Shown piece after piece: positions 55,173 to 64,000 of a DNA stretch of 64,000 bases (position 1 is its first letter; each line of letters begins with the position of its first letter). This DNA comes from Hyphomicrobiaceae bacterium (GTDB lineage Bacteria; Pseudomonadota; Alphaproteobacteria; Rhizobiales; Hyphomicrobiaceae): positions 1 to 64,000 of the forward strand of contig JAHDXT010000006.1 of assembly GCA_023384095.1 (NCBI GenBank), given 5' to 3'. The translations under genes and the position numbers were made by a program. Under the pieces are notes generated by a model, which saw only the letters and a list, made by a program, of their open reading frames with translations, did no database searches and was not told where the DNA came from.

Positions 55173-57290
55173 CTACCGGCCCTCGCGCCACCAGGCCATC
55201 GCGATCAGGAACAGCAGGGCCGAGAGCGCAATCAGGCCGGTGAACATCGGCGTCAGCTTGACGCCGCGGGTCACATAGGCCTCGCGGTCCTTGAGGCCCA
55301 TCCAGCCGGACCCGGCCAGCACGCGCGCCGACGACAGCATGGTGATGCGCGGCACGTCGACCGCCGCCGGATCGCTGCTGGCGAACAGGCCGCCGCCTCG
55401 CGTCCAGAACATGCCGCCGCCCGTCGACTCGGTCAGGGGCCGCATCTTCTGGTCGGTGGCCGTCACCTCGGACATCTCGCGCGGATCCTCGATGCCGGCG
55501 TGGGCGAGGGCCGTCAGCATGCCCGTCGGCGCAGCCGTCTGCATCTTGTAGAGGCCCGGCTCGCGCACGTCGATCGTCGAGCGCCACAGCCCCGGCCCGG
55601 CCGCGTCGAGTGTCAGCTCGGAAGCCTCGCCGGTCGGCGCCAGCACGCTCACGGCAGGCACCGCGGGCTCCATGGAGCGACGCTCGATGGTGAGCTTGAG
55701 CCCCCTGGCGGAGGCGGTCAGCCGCTCCTCCTCGAGGTCCGGCTCCTTCATCAGCCAGTGCGAGAGCCGGCGCAGCAGATCGGTGTGCGGCCCCCCGCCC
55801 TCGAAGCCGCGGGCCCACAGCCAGGCGTGATCGGAGGTCAGCAGCGCGACGCGGCCCTTGCCCTTGCGGTCGAGCACGAGCAGCGGCTTCTCCTCGGCGC
55901 CGCTCATGACGATGCGACCGCGCTCGGGGCGCACGTCGACCTGGCGGAACCAGCTCCCCCATGCGGGCTCCTTCTGGTCGGCCCCCGGCAGCCCCCGGGT
56001 CACCGGATGCTTGACGCCCTCCTCCGTCAGCCTGGCCTTGAACGGCTGCTCCATCACGCGGCCAGTCGGCGTCGCCGGCAGCACCGGCGCCAGCGGCGTG
56101 CGAACGAGGCTCGTCTGCCCGGCGTAGTCGTCGCCGGCAGCGACCAGCAACGCCCCCCCGTGCGCCTCCACGTAGCGCGCGATGTTGTCGTAGTAGAGGA
56201 GCTGCAGGATGCCGCGATGCTGGTAGCGGTCGAAGATGATGAGGTCGAAGTCCTTGATCTTCTGGCTGAACAGCTCGCGGGTCGGGAATGCGATCAGCGA
56301 GAGCTGATTGATCGGCGTGCCGTCCTGCTTCTCGGGCGGGCGCAGGATCGTGAAGTGCACGAGGTCGACGGCCGCGTCGGACTTCAGGAGGTTGCGCCAG
56401 GTCCTCTCGCCGGCGTGCGGCTCGCCCGAGACGAGCAGCACGCGCAGGTTCTCGCGCACCCCCTCGGCCGCGATCACGACGCGGTTGTTGGCCGGCGTGA
56501 GCTCGCCGGGCGCCGGCTCGAGCTCGACCTCGAGGATGTTCTGGCCGGCATGGGGGAAGTGCATCGGGATGGTCAGCCGCCTGCCGATCTCCGCGCGACG
56601 GATCTCGTCCGCGCGGCCCTCCCGGCGCACCCGCAATGTCACCGGCTCGCGAGAGTCTTGCGGCCTGCCGGTCTCGCGCACGGCCAGCTCGACATCGCGG
56701 CTCTGGCCCACGATCGCGTACTTGGGCGCCACCAGAACCTCGATGCGCCGGTCGAACTCGTCGGGCCGTCCGGTCAGCAGCGTGTGCACGGGGGCATCGA
56801 AGCCGAGTGCCGCCGCGTTCTTCGGCACGTCGTGGACCTGGCCGTCCGTCACCATCACGACCCCGGCGAGCCGGTCCGGCGGCGTGTTGGCGAGCGCCCG
56901 GTTGAGCTCCTCGAACAGATTGGTGCCCGAGACGCCCTCGCGGTCAGGCCGGGAGGCCGTGACCCAGCGCACCTGCAGGCCCGGGATGCGGCCGAGCTTC
57001 GCCTCGAGATCGGCGCGGATGGCGCGCGCCTGCTCCGGACGGCCGGCCAGCGCGTTGCTGGTGCTCTCGTCCATCACCACGACGGCGATGTTGCCGAGGT
57101 TCTCGCGCTCCTCCTGGCGCAGGGTAGGGTTGGTCAGCGCCAGGATGAGCGCGGCGAGCGCCATGGCGCGCAGCGCGGTTCCGCGCGAGCGCCGCAGCAC
57201 GAGCAGGCCGACGAGCAGCACGGAGAGGAGCGCGCCGGCCAGGATCAGCGGCCAGGGCAGCATCGGCGCGAAGTCGATGGACCAGTTCAT
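55173..57290 (-). CDS. Membrane protein with VWA-like and glutamine-amidotransferase-like domains (moxR operon)
   Basis: 705 residues. Two N-terminal helices (about 12-30 and 38-55), a periplasmic VWA-like fold beginning NIAVVVMDESTS with a DxSxS metal site and VVMVTDGQVHD, a large beta region, a class I amidotransferase-like fold (LRVLLVSGEPHAGERTWRNLL, FDLIIFDRYQHRGIL), and a last helix at about 680-700 before WWREGR. Proteins like this sit at the end of moxR-DUF58-DUF4159 operons. Function unknown; probably an envelope scaffold for the MoxR chaperone. It begins 16 bases after the DUF4159 gene. Confidence 0.88.
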   Translation of the reverse strand: MNWSIDFAPMLPWPLILAGALLSVLLVGLLVLRRSRGTALRAMALAALILALTNPTLRQEERENLGNIAVVVMDESTSNALAGRPEQARAIRADLEAKLGRIPGLQVRWVTASRPDREGVSGTNLFEELNRALANTPPDRLAGVVMVTDGQVHDVPKNAAALGFDAPVHTLLTGRPDEFDRRIEVLVAPKYAIVGQSRDVELAVRETGRPQDSREPVTLRVRREGRADEIRRAEIGRRLTIPMHFPHAGQNILEVELEPAPGELTPANNRVVIAAEGVRENLRVLLVSGEPHAGERTWRNLLKSDAAVDLVHFTILRPPEKQDGTPINQLSLIAFPTRELFSQKIKDFDLIIFDRYQHRGILQLLYYDNIARYVEAHGGALLVAAGDDYAGQTSLVRTPLAPVLPATPTGRVMEQPFKARLTEEGVKHPVTRGLPGADQKEPAWGSWFRQVDVRPERGRIVMSGAEEKPLLVLDRKGKGRVALLTSDHAWLWARGFEGGGPHTDLLRRLSHWLMKEPDLEEERLTASARGLKLTIERRSMEPAVPAVSVLAPTGEASELTLDAAGPGLWRSTIDVREPGLYKMQTAAPTGMLTALAHAGIEDPREMSEVTATDQKMRPLTESTGGGMFWTRGGGLFASSDPAAVDVPRITMLSSARVLAGSGWMGLKDREAYVTRGVKLTPMFTGLIALSALLFLIAMAWWREGR

Positions 57291-57306
57291 CGGGGACGCT
57301 TGAACC

Positions 57307-60189
57307 TCACTGTCCGAGGCGCTCGAGCAGGGCAGGCACGTGCACCTGGTCGGCCTTGTAGTTGCCTGTCAGGGCGTACATCACGATGTTGATGCCGGTG
57401 CGGTAAGCCTGCTCGCGCTGGCCTTCGCCCCCCGGCACCGTCGGATAGAGCGGCCGGCTGCGATCGTCGAGCGCCCAGGCGGCGGCGAAATCGTTGGAGG
57501 TCACCAGGATCGACGAGACCCCGTCCGTCCGGTGCGCCTTGCGGCTCTCGTCGAGGCTGTCGTTCATGTCGGCCTCGACCCAGAGCTGGCCACCGTCCCA
57601 GCGCCCCGGGAACGTGCGCAGGAGATAGAAGGACTTGGTCAGCACGTGGTCCTCGGGCACCGGCTCGAGCCGCGGGATGTCGAGACGCCCCAGCAGCCGC
57701 TGCAGCGCCGTCCCGCCGTCGCTGCCCCGCACGCTGAAGCCGAGCGGCACGCCCTGCCCGAAGTCCCGGGTGTCGAAGATGATCATGCCGCCCTGCTTCA
57801 TGTAGGCGTCGATCTTCGCCAGCGTTGCCTCGGGCAAGGCGCGGGCATTCGCCGGCACCGGCCAATAGAGCATCGGGAAGAACGCGATCTCGTCGCTGGC
57901 GATGTTGACGCCGATCGGATCTCCGGGTTCGACCGCGGTGCGCATCGTCAGCACCTTGCCGAGGCCGATGAGGCCGCTGCGGCTGACCTCGTCCGTCTCC
58001 GGATCGCCCGTCAGCACATAGCCGAAAGTCACCTTGCCTGTGGCCCGCAGCGCCAGCAGCTCGTTGCTGCCAACGGTCCTGGAGCCCGGTGGCGCTGCCG
58101 CCGTCTGCGCCTCGAGGCTGCCCGGCGCGGCATGAGCCATGACGACGGCCAGCGCGACGGCGCCCGCCGTGCGCGCCGCGCGCCGCATCGGGCGCAGGGC
58201 GAGGCCGCCCAACTGCAGCAGGATGACGGCCAAGATGTCCGCGAACAGCAGTCCCAGCGCGATCGCCAGCAGAGATGGCTTCAGCGGCGTCATGGCCTGG
58301 CCCTCGTAGACGCGCCGCTCGGCGGAAGCCGGCAGCCCCGGTAGCGGCTTCAGCGTGGAATCGGGTCCCAGCAGGTTGAGCGCGCGCGGCGCGCCCTGTG
58401 CACCGTAGTATCCAGGTGGATGCTCGGCGTTCGGGGTGAGCTTCGACAGGTTGGCGACGGAGATGGCCTGCGCCGTCGGCGGCGGCGGCTTCAGGACGCC
58501 CCACCCGTCGAGGAGCTGCACCGGCGGCAGCACGCTCGCTTCGCTCCTGGCCACTCCGCTGCCGCCGGTTTCGGCGGTGCTGGCCTCGCCGCCCCCGGCC
58601 AGGCGGCCGAGCAGGCCGACGCGGCGCAGCATCTCCACGAACAGTCCCGAAAGCGGCAGATTGGACCAATCCGAGTTCGCGGTGACGTGGAACAGCACGA
58701 GCCGGCCGTCGCCGAGGGAGCTCGCGGTGACGAGCGGGGTGCCGTCGGCCAGCCGCGCCCACACGTCGACACCGGGTCCGAGCCGCGCCGGGTCGGCCAG
58801 CACCTGCCGGCTGACGGTGACGTCCTTTGGACTCGTCAGTCCGGCGAAGATGCTGTCATCGGTGAACTGCGCCAGCGGCTGCGGTGTCGACCAGGAGAGC
58901 GCGCCGCCGAGCGTGCGTCCCCCGGCGCGGAGCCCGACCGGCAGCAGGTCGTCGCCGCCTTTCTCGAGCCGCGGTCCGGCGAAGCGCACGAGGACGCCGC
59001 CTTTCTTGACCCACTCCTCGAGCCGCGTCTTCACCTCGCCGGTGAGCGTGCCGATGTCGGCCAGCACCATCACCGAGGCGTTCTGCTGCAGGATCGCATC
59101 GATGCCCGAGGCCAGATTGGCGTCCCTCGGCTGGACCAGCTCGGCGAACGGCGCCAGCGCCCGCTGGATGTAATAGAGCGGACCGAGGAGCGGCTGCGCC
59201 TGCTCCCGGCTCTCGCCCGAGAGAAGGCCGATGCGGTTCCACTGCGAGCGCGCGTCGAGAAGGTGGACCGCGCCGGCCGACGGCTCGCCCGCGATCTCGA
59301 TCCGGGTCACCTGGTTTCGCAGCTCCAGCGGCAGCTCGAAGGGCGCCTCTGCGACGGGCTGACCCGGCGCGAACCGGAACGGGGCCTCGCCGAGGCGCTG
59401 GCCGCGCGCGGAGAAGGCGTGCAGCACACCCTCGCGGGCCGGGCCGCCCGTCCTGACGACGGTGGCCTCGAGCCTTCCGCCGCTGCCGAGGCCGGCCGCC
59501 ACGCCCATCGCCTCGTCGCCGGCGCCGGTCTCGATGACCGTCAGCCCGGCGCCTGCGAGTGCGGCGAGCCTGTCCGCGAACCCGCCGGCGGCATCGGCAT
59601 GATCGATACCGTCGGCCAGCCAGACGATGCTCGCCTCGGACTGGCCGGCCAGCGCCGTCTCGAGCGCGGTCGCAGCCGCGATGCGATCGGGCGCGAAGGG
59701 CTGCGGCTGCAGCGCCGCAACCGCCGTTCGCGCCGTCGCGGGGGCCTCGACCTTGGCCGCCGGCATGCGGCCGGCGAAGGCTGTCGGCAGCACGACGACG
59801 GCGCGGCTCTGGCCCTCGGCCTCGTCGATCAGGCGGTCGATCATGCGGGTCCGCATGGCCCAGCGCGAGGCCGAGGCCCAGCCGTTGTCGACCACGAGCA
59901 CCACCGGCCCGGTGCCGCCGAGCGCCGCCTGCCGGTCGGGTTTGAGCACCGGCTCGGCCAGCGCGAAGATGACCAGCGCCGCCGCCAGCATTCGGATCAG
60001 CATCAGCCACCAGGGGGTCTGGGCGGGCGTCTTCTCCCTGTTCTCCAGCCCGACGAGGATGCGCGTGGCGGGGAACGCCACCTGCTGCGGCCGCGGTGGA
60101 ACCGTCCGCAGCAGCCAATAAATGATCGGCAGCGCCGCGAGGCCCGCCAGCAGCCAGGGATTGAGGAACGCCAGGGCGCCGAGGCTCAT
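57307..60189 (-). CDS. DUF4159 membrane protein with BatA-like N-terminus
   Basis: 960 residues. The N-terminal double-helix domain (FLNPWLLAGLAALPIIYWLLR, then a second helix around 60-80) is the BatA type. VWA-like domain from about 90 (VVLVVDNGWASA), a long periplasmic middle with FVKKGG-type amidotransferase resemblance, a further helix about 680-705, and the DUF4159 domain at about 735-955 (KVTFGYVLTGDPETDEVSRSG, GGMIIFDTRDFGQ). The ATG at 60189 overlaps the DUF58 stop as ATGA. Part of the moxR operon. No enzymatic activity is known. Confidence 0.92.
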   Translation of the reverse strand: MSLGALAFLNPWLLAGLAALPIIYWLLRTVPPRPQQVAFPATRILVGLENREKTPAQTPWWLMLIRMLAAALVIFALAEPVLKPDRQAALGGTGPVVLVVDNGWASASRWAMRTRMIDRLIDEAEGQSRAVVVLPTAFAGRMPAAKVEAPATARTAVAALQPQPFAPDRIAAATALETALAGQSEASIVWLADGIDHADAAGGFADRLAALAGAGLTVIETGAGDEAMGVAAGLGSGGRLEATVVRTGGPAREGVLHAFSARGQRLGEAPFRFAPGQPVAEAPFELPLELRNQVTRIEIAGEPSAGAVHLLDARSQWNRIGLLSGESREQAQPLLGPLYYIQRALAPFAELVQPRDANLASGIDAILQQNASVMVLADIGTLTGEVKTRLEEWVKKGGVLVRFAGPRLEKGGDDLLPVGLRAGGRTLGGALSWSTPQPLAQFTDDSIFAGLTSPKDVTVSRQVLADPARLGPGVDVWARLADGTPLVTASSLGDGRLVLFHVTANSDWSNLPLSGLFVEMLRRVGLLGRLAGGGEASTAETGGSGVARSEASVLPPVQLLDGWGVLKPPPPTAQAISVANLSKLTPNAEHPPGYYGAQGAPRALNLLGPDSTLKPLPGLPASAERRVYEGQAMTPLKPSLLAIALGLLFADILAVILLQLGGLALRPMRRAARTAGAVALAVVMAHAAPGSLEAQTAAAPPGSRTVGSNELLALRATGKVTFGYVLTGDPETDEVSRSGLIGLGKVLTMRTAVEPGDPIGVNIASDEIAFFPMLYWPVPANARALPEATLAKIDAYMKQGGMIIFDTRDFGQGVPLGFSVRGSDGGTALQRLLGRLDIPRLEPVPEDHVLTKSFYLLRTFPGRWDGGQLWVEADMNDSLDESRKAHRTDGVSSILVTSNDFAAAWALDDRSRPLYPTVPGGEGQREQAYRTGINIVMYALTGNYKADQVHVPALLERLGQ

Positions 60190-61154
60190 ACGGCTGCTCC
60201 CAGGTTTGCGGCTGCCGGCGCCCAGCGGTAATCGCGGCCGCTGTCCTGCAGCCGCATGACGAGGGTCAGCAGCGGCTCGGCAGCCGGCCGGTCGGTGTGG
60301 TGGACGAGGAACGACCAGCCGAGCCGCGCCGCCAGGTCCTCGAGCCCCGCCCGATGCGCTTTCAGCCTGGCCTGGTACTCGGGCCGCAGCGTCTCGGCGC
60401 GGTCGGCGAGCCAGCGCTCGCTGCCCTCCATGCCGAGGAACTCGGTGCGGCCCTGATAGGGAAGCGTCTCCTCTGCCGGGTCCATCACCTGCACCATATG
60501 CCCGGCGACGCCGTTGCCGGCCAGATAGCTCAGCCGCTCGCCGATCGCGTCCAGCGGGTCGAGGAAGTCGCTGAACAGCAGCACCCCCGAGAACCGGCTG
60601 AGCCGCTCGGCCGGCGGCAGGCTCTGGGTCAGCACCGGCAGCCCGGCGCTTTCCGCGAGGATCTCCGCGAGCTTGGTGGTCGCCTTGCGGCTGGCGGTCG
60701 GCCTCGACAACCCGAGCAGCGCGACGCGCTCGCCGCCGCGTACGAGAAGCTCCGCCGAGGCCAGCGCCAGCACCAGCACCCGGTCCGCCTTCGATGCCGC
60801 CGAGAGCTCGCTGCGGAACGCCATGGACGGCGACTGGTCGGGCCAGAGCCACAGGGTGTGAGCCGCCTCCCATTCGCGCTCGCGCACGTAGAGATGGTCG
60901 GAGCTCGCCGAGCGGCGCCAGTCGATCAGGGTCGCCGAGTCGCTCGACTGGAATTGCCGGAACTGCCAGAAGGTCTCGCCGGGCCCGGCCCGCCGCCGGC
61001 CATGGATGCCGTGCGCCACCGTGCTCGACACGCGCATGGCCTCGACCAAGAGATCGGGGAGCCGGTCAGCGAGCGCATGAGCCTCGCCCTCGAGGCCGAA
61101 AACCGTGCCTTTCCTCGACTTGTCAGGTGATTTCGCCGCTCCGGCGTTCGCCAC
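60186..61154 (-). CDS. DUF58 domain protein
   Basis: 322 residues, soluble. The DUF58 core motif is at about 70-95: SSDSATLIDWRRSASSDHLY followed by VREREWEA. It is followed by a VWA-like fold (LWPDQSPSM; GVLLFSDFLDP). In other bacteria DUF58 proteins work with the adjacent MoxR ATPase, perhaps as its substrate or adaptor. The GTG at 61154 follows the moxR stop by six bases, with GGAGTAGAG as ribosome site inside the end of moxR. Confidence 0.93.
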   Translation of the reverse strand: MANAGAAKSPDKSRKGTVFGLEGEAHALADRLPDLLVEAMRVSSTVAHGIHGRRRAGPGETFWQFRQFQSSDSATLIDWRRSASSDHLYVREREWEAAHTLWLWPDQSPSMAFRSELSAASKADRVLVLALASAELLVRGGERVALLGLSRPTASRKATTKLAEILAESAGLPVLTQSLPPAERLSRFSGVLLFSDFLDPLDAIGERLSYLAGNGVAGHMVQVMDPAEETLPYQGRTEFLGMEGSERWLADRAETLRPEYQARLKAHRAGLEDLAARLGWSFLVHHTDRPAAEPLLTLVMRLQDSGRDYRWAPAAANLGAAV

Positions 61155-61160
61155 CGCACT

Positions 61161-62159
<999 letters not shown>

Positions 62160-62308
62160 GGGCTCCTACTATAGGATGGGTCCGATGCTGCACAAACTCT
62201 GCTGCGGCGAATTGGTCACAATATGGAGCGGGGTGAACAATAATGAAGGGGTCCGAGTAACTGCCGAGCATCCAACAAGATACAGGAACGCAATCGCGTG
62301 AGGCGATC

Positions 62309-62920
62309 ATGACCAGGCAGGCAGGCGACCGCGGCACGCCCCGGATCCAGGGTCTGGACGGGCTGATCGAGGCGGCCGGGAGCGAGCGGCTTCCACCCGT
62401 CGAGCGCTGGGACCCGCCCTACTGCGGAGATATCGGCATGCGCATCCGGGCGGATGGGACATGGCTTTACCAGAACAGCCCGATCGGACGCAAAGCCCTC
62501 GTCAAGCTGTTCTCGCGGATCCTGCGCCGCGACGCGGATGGCCGCACCTACCTCGTGACGCCGGTCGAGAAGGTCGACGTGACGGTGGACGACGCACCAT
62601 TCCTCGCCGTCGAGATGCAGTTCGAGAACCGCGGTCCCGGCCAGCAGCTCGTCTTCCGCACCAACGTCGACGACATCGTCCGCTGCGGGCCGGATCACCC
62701 GCTGCGCTTCGCGCGGCAGGCGGGCAGCGACGGCCTCAAGCCATATGTCCTCGTGCGCGGCCGCCTCGAGGCGTTGCTGACGCGAGCGCTCTACTACGAC
62801 CTGGTCGAGCTCGCCGAGCCTGTTGCCCGAGAGGGCGATCAGGGACTAGGCATCTGGAGCGGCGGAGCGTTGTTCCCGATTCAGGCTGGCACGCCCGGTG
62901 AGACGGCGGCGCACCCATAA
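62309..62920 (+). CDS. DUF1285 family protein
   Basis: 203 residues, soluble. Typical DUF1285 features: PPVERWDPPYCGDIGMRI near residue 30, then DGTWLYQNSPIGRKALVKLF and SRILRRDADGRTYLVTPVEK, VDDAPFLAVEM. The fold is known from structural work, but the function is not. In many alphaproteobacteria this gene is followed by the CoA pyrophosphatase and CCA transferase; here those lie about 16 kb away (46.0-48.3 kb). Divergent from moxR. Confidence 0.9.
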   Translation: MTRQAGDRGTPRIQGLDGLIEAAGSERLPPVERWDPPYCGDIGMRIRADGTWLYQNSPIGRKALVKLFSRILRRDADGRTYLVTPVEKVDVTVDDAPFLAVEMQFENRGPGQQLVFRTNVDDIVRCGPDHPLRFARQAGSDGLKPYVLVRGRLEALLTRALYYDLVELAEPVAREGDQGLGIWSGGALFPIQAGTPGETAAHP

Positions 62921-63042
62921 TCCGAAGAGCTGCTCGACTACTTTACGTGGCCCCAGGGTGGCGGCGCCTGCACGACAGCGTAGACCGCGTCGTCGGCATG
63001 GGACGTCTCTCAGTCCGGCGGTTGAGATCCTCCTGCCGTGGC

Positions 63043-63312
63043 TCAGTGCAGACGCAGCACGCCGCCGACGAAGCGGACCTCGCTCGGGTGGATCAGGTGC
63101 TGGTGCGCGACACGGACCCGGTAGAGCTGCCCGTCCAGGTTCTTCGACCAGAAGTCCAGGAATTTCGCGAGCTTCGGGAAACGGGGATGCAGGTCGTAGT
63201 CCTGCCAGACGAAGCTCTGCAGCAAAACCGGATGGTCCGGCATGCGGTAGAGAATCTCTGCCGTGGTGAGGCTGTAGCCCTCGAGCTGCGCGGCGAAGCT
63301 GGCATCGACCAT
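63043..63312 (-). CDS. usg: Usg family protein
   Basis: 89 residues. The family signature is clear: LEGYSLTTAEILYRMPDHP, LLQSFVWQDYDLHPRFP, LAKFLDFWSKNLDG, YRVRVAHQHLI. Found in most Hyphomicrobiales, Rhodospirillales and relatives; function unknown. The ATG at 63312 is used, supported by a GAGAGAGACCGAGATGG stretch just upstream on the minus strand. Confidence 0.9.
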   Translation of the reverse strand: MVDASFAAQLEGYSLTTAEILYRMPDHPVLLQSFVWQDYDLHPRFPKLAKFLDFWSKNLDGQLYRVRVAHQHLIHPSEVRFVGGVLRLH

Positions 63313-63633
63313 CTCGGTCTCTCTCCCGATCCATCCACACCCTTCTCTTCAAGGTATTGCTGTTCGCTTGGTTGGCAAGGGGAATTTCAAAGAATAACAG
63401 GATGTTGGCAGCACGTTTTGGCGGCTGCTAACAGCCGTCCGACGGCTTGCTCGGGCCAGCGGTCATGCCTGAGCCGGGCGGTGGCCTCAGGCCGGCCCTC
63501 GCCGCCATCACAATCGCCTGATGGCAGTGGACGCCGCACCCGCTTGCCTCACTGTGACCAAAGTTGCGCGCGCGACTGGTAAAGATCGTCCGCTCACGAC
63601 CGCGGACCTGCTGTGCCCGGAGATCGTTCGACG
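63313..63633. other. Divergent intergenic region, about 320 bases
   Basis: Between usg (minus) and the TetR gene (plus). The first 100 bases are AT-richer, with AAGAATAACAGG, so a promoter for usg is plausible. A GCTGCTAACAGCCGTCC motif lies near 63423-63439. Nothing else recognised. Confidence 0.4.
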
Positions 63634-64000
63634 ATGGTCAATGCTGAAGCTGTGCGCGAGCGTATCCTCACTCATGCCGTGACGGCGGCCAGTGCCCACG
63701 GCTTGAAATCACTTTCGATCGGCGAGATGGCGCGGGAGTTCGCAGTTCCGAAGAGCCGGCTTTTCACTCTCTTTCCGTCGAGCGGGGCGCTGCAGCTTGC
63801 GGTGCTGGAGCACGCGGCCGCCAAGTTCGGCAAGGAGGTGATCGAGGCCGTGCCTGAAAGCATGGCTGCCGGGAGCCGCGTGCCGGCCCTGTTCGCACGC
63901 TGGCTCGACTGGTCGCGCTCGCCGCGGCTCACCCACGGCTGCCCGTTCGTCCACGCCAGCTCCGAGGGTGACGACCTGCCCGAGCCCGTTCGCCGCAAGC
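63634..64000 (+). CDS. TetR family transcriptional regulator (partial, cut by window end)
   Basis: 122 codons visible from the ATG at 63634, still open at 64000. The N-terminal helix-turn-helix is typical: REIL-type helix (VRERILTHAVTAASAHGLKSLS), IGEMAREFAVPKSRLFTLFPS with the recognition helix, then helix 4 (GALQLAVLEHAAAKFG). The ligand domain begins with GCPFV near residue 106, a motif common in one TetR subgroup. GGAG is 12 bases upstream; a GTG at 63613 in frame is an alternative start. The target is probably in neighbouring sequence outside the window. Confidence 0.85.
   Translation, partial: MVNAEAVRERILTHAVTAASAHGLKSLSIGEMAREFAVPKSRLFTLFPSSGALQLAVLEHAAAKFGKEVIEAVPESMAAGSRVPALFARWLDWSRSPRLTHGCPFVHASSEGDDLPEPVRRK

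Overview
The window is high-G+C DNA from an alphaproteobacterium, most likely of the Hyphomicrobiales (Rhizobiales) or a close relative. The markers are the small Usg protein, DUF1285 and DUF6111 proteins, an HvrA-type H-NS protein, a CIRCE-controlled groESL operon, a MoxR/DUF58/DUF4159 operon, and an RHSRGGGNP-type palindromic repeat. No rRNA, tRNA or CRISPR array was recognised. Coding density is high and most genes are metabolic or envelope genes.

Layout. 0-5 kb: aroE, a helix-hairpin-helix protein, a translationally coupled thiolase/cyclopropane-fatty-acid-synthase pair, the remnant of an insertion sequence, and a CAP-domain lipoprotein. 5.4-10 kb: a two-gene module of unknown function, a winged-helix-like protein followed by a 1148-residue protein with two P-loop ATPase domains, the second of HerA/FtsK type. 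10.4-12.7 kb: a 30-residue membrane sORF, moeA and a conserved-looking hypothetical.

12.9-37.2 kb is the most unusual part: about 24 kb of mostly exported proteins built around two alpha-2-macroglobulin/PBP1C pairs. The first pair keeps the CxEQ thioester motif. Between the pairs lie a depolymerase-like lipoprotein esterase and a trypsin with a complete catalytic triad. The second pair begins with an exported caspase-like protease. Its macroglobulin has lost the thioester but gained a PDZ domain, and its PBP1C is translationally coupled on both sides, to the macroglobulin and to an 820-residue multidomain exported protein. A lipoprotein and a metzincin zinc protease follow. Proteases, a protease-trapping family and peptidoglycan synthases are therefore clustered, which suggests an envelope protection or protein-processing system.

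37.3-48.5 kb: glutaryl-CoA-type dehydrogenase, a methyltransferase, two c-type cytochromes, two alpha/beta hydrolases, an EF-G paralogue, and a Nudix/DUF6111/CCA-transferase operon. 48.5-54.2 kb: repeat-rich DNA, groEL-groES with a well-resolved promoter/CIRCE and a GGGGACA minisatellite, an H-NS protein, a pentapeptide protein, and an AzgA-type purine permease destroyed by an internal deletion. 54.2-64 kb: a beta-hydroxyacid dehydrogenase, the moxR operon on the minus strand, DUF1285, usg, and the start of a TetR regulator cut by the window edge.
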